From the NCBI GenBank assembly GCA_015272395.1, contig JACYLQ010000014.1, positions 1 to 64,000 of the forward strand: a stretch of 64,000 bases of DNA. Direction: 5' to 3'. A model generated the notes under the pieces. The model searched no databases. It saw only the letters and a program-made list of their open reading frames with translations, and had not been told where the DNA came from. Made by a program: the position numbers and the translations under genes. This DNA is from Calothrix sp. C42_A2020_038 (GTDB lineage: Bacteria; Cyanobacteriota; Cyanobacteriia; Cyanobacteriales; Nostocaceae). Shown here piece by piece: positions 60,825-64,000 of this stretch. Every line of letters starts with the position of its first letter. Position 1 is the first letter of the stretch.

Positions 60825-62507
60825 TCACTTCAAAGTTCCTAAAACAGTTGCGGTTTCTGCTTCTGTAATTTTAGGAGTTAGGAATCCTTGAGCGTAAACA
60901 CTAGGATTAGACTGCGCTATTTGCGTGTAATTTTCACGAATTTGAGTATTAATTGCAACTGTTTTCACATCATACATTTGCATGGCAAATTTAGGATATA
61001 GGCCAATGCCTATAATTAGCACTAGGAAGCTAGCAGCGATGAAGACTTCGCGCGGGCTAGCATCTCGGTAAACTGATTTGGTTGGGAGAATACAGTCGGT
61101 TCCAAAACAGACTACATCGTCACTTTCCAAAGTTTGTAAACCAGTACTTCCAATTTCACATTTGAGTATGGCGCCGTTACCGTAGAATACCTGCTTGAGT
61201 AAACCGAGTAGGTATATTGGGGTGAGAATAACTCCCACAGCAGCAAGGAAGACTGTGACAGTACAGAAGGTAGAACTGTAAATGTCGCTTGAAGTCACAC
61301 CAACAAAAACTGCCAGTTCACTAGCAAAACCACTCATTCCAGGCAGTGCTAGCGAAGCCATCGCACCAATTGTAAATAGAGCAAACACTTTTGGCATTAC
61401 TTGACCGACACCACCCATTTCTTCCATCGTCATTGTGTGAGTGCGGTCGTAGGTAACACCGGCTAAAAAAAACAGTACTGCTGCAATCAAACCGTGGGAA
61501 ACCATCTGTAGCATCGCACCATTAATTCCCAAGTCGGTAAATGAAGCAATACCCAGCAGCACAAAACCCATGTGTGATACTGATGAATAGGCTAACCGAC
61601 GCTTCATGTTTTTCTGAGCTAACGAGTTTAAGGCGCCGTAGATAATATTAATCACACCAAGAATAGCTAAGACTGGCGCAAAATAAATGTGTGCATTACC
61701 AAGCAACTCCATATTGACGCGGATTAATCCGTATCCACCCATTTTGAGGAGTACACCAGCCAAAATCATAGATACAGGAGCAGAAGCTTCTCCGTGAGCA
61801 TCTGGCAACCATGTATGTAGAGGGAAAATAGCAAGCTTAACACCAAAGGCAATTAGCAATCCTGCATATAAAACAAGTTCTAAGCCAATCGGATAATCTT
61901 TCAAAGCAAGTGTGGCAATATCGAAAGTTAAATTACCACCGTAAAGTCCCATTCCCAATACTGCTACAAGAATAAAGATAGATGCTGCTGCTGTGTACAG
62001 TATGAACTTAGTAGCCGCATAACGACGCTTTTGCCCACCCCAAATTGAAACAAGTAAATAAACGGGAACTAGCTCAACTTCCCACATTATGAAAAATAAC
62101 AGCAAGTCCTGCGCGACGAATACCCCTATCTGTGCCGAATATAAAACCAGCATCAGCGCGTAAAATAAGCGCGGCCGTCGGTCAACTTGCCAAGCTGAAA
62201 AAATTGCTAGTGTCGTGACAAAACCCGCAAGAAGCACAAGCGGAACCGACAAACCATCAACCGAAACTGCCCAATTCAGACCTAACTGGGGTACCCAGGC
62301 GTAATTCTCCGCGAGTTGAAATTTTGCACTAGTTGCATCGTAATGCTTCCAAAACGCATAGCACATTAATACCAAGTCGGCGATACTTACTCCTAAAGCA
62401 TACCACCGCACCAGCTTGCCATCTTTATCTGGCAAAAACGGAATCGCTAGGGAAGCAACTAGTGGTAAGAAGATAATCGCGGTTAGCCAAGGAAAATGTT
62501 CCGCCAT
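60825..62507 (-). CDS. ndhD1: NAD(P)H-quinone oxidoreductase subunit 4 (NdhD1-type)
   Basis: 560 aa with about 14 helices. It is an antiporter-like subunit of the photosynthetic NDH-1 complex in thylakoids. The conserved Glu in [35 protein letters not shown], and Lys/His in [20 protein letters not shown] are proton-path residues. The C-terminal [20 protein letters not shown] and [20 protein letters not shown] extension is typical of filamentous cyanobacterial NdhD1 and makes it longer than plastid NdhD. NdhD1 with NdhF1 forms NDH-1L for respiration and cyclic flow. ndhF is not visible upstream within the 1.5 kb shown, which is unusual for an ndhF-ndhD order. Confidence 0.92.
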   Translation of the reverse strand: MAEHFPWLTAIIFLPLVASLAIPFLPDKDGKLVRWYALGVSIADLVLMCYAFWKHYDATSAKFQLAENYAWVPQLGLNWAVSVDGLSVPLVLLAGFVTTLAIFSAWQVDRRPRLFYALMLVLYSAQIGVFVAQDLLLFFIMWEVELVPVYLLVSIWGGQKRRYAATKFILYTAAASIFILVAVLGMGLYGGNLTFDIATLALKDYPIGLELVLYAGLLIAFGVKLAIFPLHTWLPDAHGEASAPVSMILAGVLLKMGGYGLIRVNMELLGNAHIYFAPVLAILGVINIIYGALNSLAQKNMKRRLAYSSVSHMGFVLLGIASFTDLGINGAMLQMVSHGLIAAVLFFLAGVTYDRTHTMTMEEMGGVGQVMPKVFALFTIGAMASLALPGMSGFASELAVFVGVTSSDIYSSTFCTVTVFLAAVGVILTPIYLLGLLKQVFYGNGAILKCEIGSTGLQTLESDDVVCFGTDCILPTKSVYRDASPREVFIAASFLVLIIGIGLYPKFAMQMYDVKTVAINTQIRENYTQIAQSNPSVYAQGFLTPKITEAETATVLGTLK

Positions 62508-64000
62508 GATGTCAATAAGAAAAAATACTCATTTTTTTGTGATGAAGCTATTCTACTAAAGTTTGTTAATTTTTGTTCATAAGTCTTTATAATAGTTACA
62601 TGCAGCACTAACTTATAGTGCAGATATGCAGTCATCTCGCTCGATTAATCTCGATCAATATTTATCTGTTGTTGCCTTAACAAGAATTAATGTTTTGCAA
62701 TAATTTGCAAGCAAGCTAAAGAGCTTGTCCTAATTGTCACCAGAAGATGACAATCACTGACTTTAGAGAATCGGTTTCAAGTCGCCTGAAAGTATTAGTT
62801 TAGTGATCAAAGCACAATCATAGTACTTAAGTTCTAATAATTGCAGCAAACCATTGTAAAAAAATGTAGTGTAATTATGCCTACAATTACTTCACGTGGA
62901 TAAAATTTTTGCCTCGAAAAGGTGTATTAGGTGACTTTTTTCGTAAGTTTACTATGCATTTTTGTATCATGTAGGCTAATATTGTTAGTCCTGAGTGTCA
63001 AACCCGTTTTGAATTGATTAAAATACGTTGTATACAATAAGAACAGTTTGTCAAGTCTCACAGGGCTGACATTTCAGTAGTACGTTCGCGTGCGATTAAA
63101 ATTAAATAAGCTAAAGTTGAATTAATCTGCCAAATGGTTGATTTTGACTATGTCTTAGCAATCTCGTTTGGGTTGCTACATGTTCAAGTTGAGCCTCTTG
63201 ATTAGAATATGGCTCATTTTCTAAGGGTTAGGTGTTCATAGCTCATGAAAGCTTCAAAGCTTATTTGTGAGACAGGCGCCGATTCAGAAATGCTTTGCAC
63301 TTCGAGCATCTATGTTTGGGATAGTTTTGGGTTTGCGACCCAAAACAAGAAACAAATGAAGAGTTTTCTTTGTTTATTTCTGATTTCCCTGTAGTTAGCA
63401 AGGAGTGATTGGTAAATGCAAACAATAGCGCACGCTAAGGATTTTATTCAAAAATCTTGATAAGGAAGTGTAATGTAAGACCGCTAACAATTTTCGTTTA
63501 CGATTCTGCGTCTTTCATGAGCTTGATTACCAAATAGCGATTGAGGTTTTGGCGAAGAACTTGAACAAATCAAAATTTATTTTACGGAATCTTGAAGGTA
63601 ACAACAATTTCTTATTGGTTCCGATGAAGTTTTAGAAAAAGTTCAGGCATGTAGTAGCGGCTCAAGATTTGTATTTGGTATGGCAAGCTTTTGCCAATTC
63701 TAAGTAATTCATGGATATTACACAAAAAAAGTGCAATTTCTGTGAAACAGGCTACAATCTAAAAAGTCTTGACAAAAAAATATCCGAAGCCATTAGTAAA
63801 GATGTTTTTTTGCGAGAAGTATTTTTCTTGAAAAGCTTGTCATGGGCAATTCAATCTTAAAATTTTGTTGCACAGCAACATTTATCGTTTTTTGATTTAA
63901 CAAAAGTGCCAAACGAAAATGCGATTATCACTACTACTCTTGAAATGGGGTATTCCATAAGTGGTTTTTAGTATAAACGTGAGGTAAGTTGAAAAAGCTC
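62508..64000. other. ~1.5-kb gene-free region at the right edge
   Basis: I find no open frame of 60 codons or more on either strand. Small elements seen: a hairpin GTTTTGGGT/ACCCAAAAC (63324-63346); one GGCGCC (63276-63281); a 49-codon frame at 63245-63394 without a ribosome-binding site; and a 14-codon frame at 63417-63461 (MQTIAHAKDFIQKS) preceded by AAGGAGTGATTGG, which is a plausible ribosome-binding site. A -35-like TTGACA lies at 63772-63777. No tmRNA, RNase P, SRP or group II intron signature is recognised. It may be ndhD upstream DNA plus a long leader of a gene off the right edge, or decayed DNA. Confidence 0.5.

Noticed and set aside
63245-63394. 49-codon frame in the right-edge gene-free region
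   Set aside because: There is no ribosome-binding site, the composition is mixed and it has no known product.

Overview
The window is chromosomal DNA of a filamentous, probably heterocyst-forming cyanobacterium (Nostocales, Calothrix/Rivularia/Tolypothrix-like). The evidence is gene content: a SigC-type group 2 sigma factor, FurA, a long NdhD1, acyl-ACP synthetase, the CPP1-like protein, DUF2499/DUF3593, DUF2811, an SLH-OprB porin and the small RNA Yfr1. The DNA is AT-rich, and its intergenic spacers are full of the short palindromic repeats typical of the group. No transposase, prophage, CRISPR array or plasmid gene is visible. The window is an ordinary core/shell stretch with scattered accessory genes.

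Layout. 0-6 kb: a possible IS200/IS605-type hairpin, an ECF sigma factor with its cupin anti-sigma partner, an Hsp70-like ATPase, two small exported proteins and the DUF3593/DUF2499 membrane pair. 6-15 kb: CsaB, a GAF histidine kinase, CobN, a peptidoglycan-binding protein and FurA. 15-22 kb: SigC, GpsA, LipA, tRNA-Pro(CGG) and an RqcH/NFACT protein. 22-29 kb: an SLH-OprB porin divergent from a Zur-boxed znuA-znuC pair, then a fused phosphate-binding-like/2xDUF4912 membrane protein and a DUF937-like protein. 29-35 kb: tRNA-Tyr and tRNA-Thr, Yfr1, a PlsC-like acyltransferase, a DUF6671-like protein, HemJ, an MFS transporter and a cluster of DnaA-box-like sequences. 35-43 kb: DUF2811, an OmpR-type regulator, a CPP1-like protein, a HAD phosphatase, HPPD, MurG, an NTF2-like exported protein and an SDR enzyme. 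43-52 kb: an EgtD-like methyltransferase, acyl-ACP synthetase, an OFA transporter, Uma2, a RuBisCO-like protein (MtnW type) and a solitary C5-cytosine methyltransferase. 52-62.5 kb: an SLH/GHL10 glycosidase, an S9 peptidase, a TPR protein, a PhyH dioxygenase, an AIM24-like protein, SfsA and NdhD1. 62.5-64 kb: about 1.5 kb with no convincing gene.

Functional threads. Metal handling: FurA, Zur-boxed znuAC and a porin. Cell envelope: MurG, CsaB, two SLH proteins, a peptidoglycan-binding protein. Tetrapyrrole/cobalamin: CobN, HemJ, CPP1-like. Lipids and cofactors: PlsC-like, Aas, GpsA, LipA, HPPD. Signalling: SigC, ECF sigma, a histidine kinase and a response regulator.

The most striking non-gene signal is the palindrome GGCGCC. 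I counted about 89 copies by eye, against about four expected, together with many GCGCGC/CGCGCG runs. I saw no copy of the classical cyanobacterial HIP1 octamer GCGATCGC. Other signals are a two-copy MITE-like element with about 28-bp terminal inverted repeats, a roughly 120-bp repeat in opposite orientations 33 kb apart, and the DnaA-box cluster near 34.9 kb. All identifications come from reading the sequence; no database search was run.
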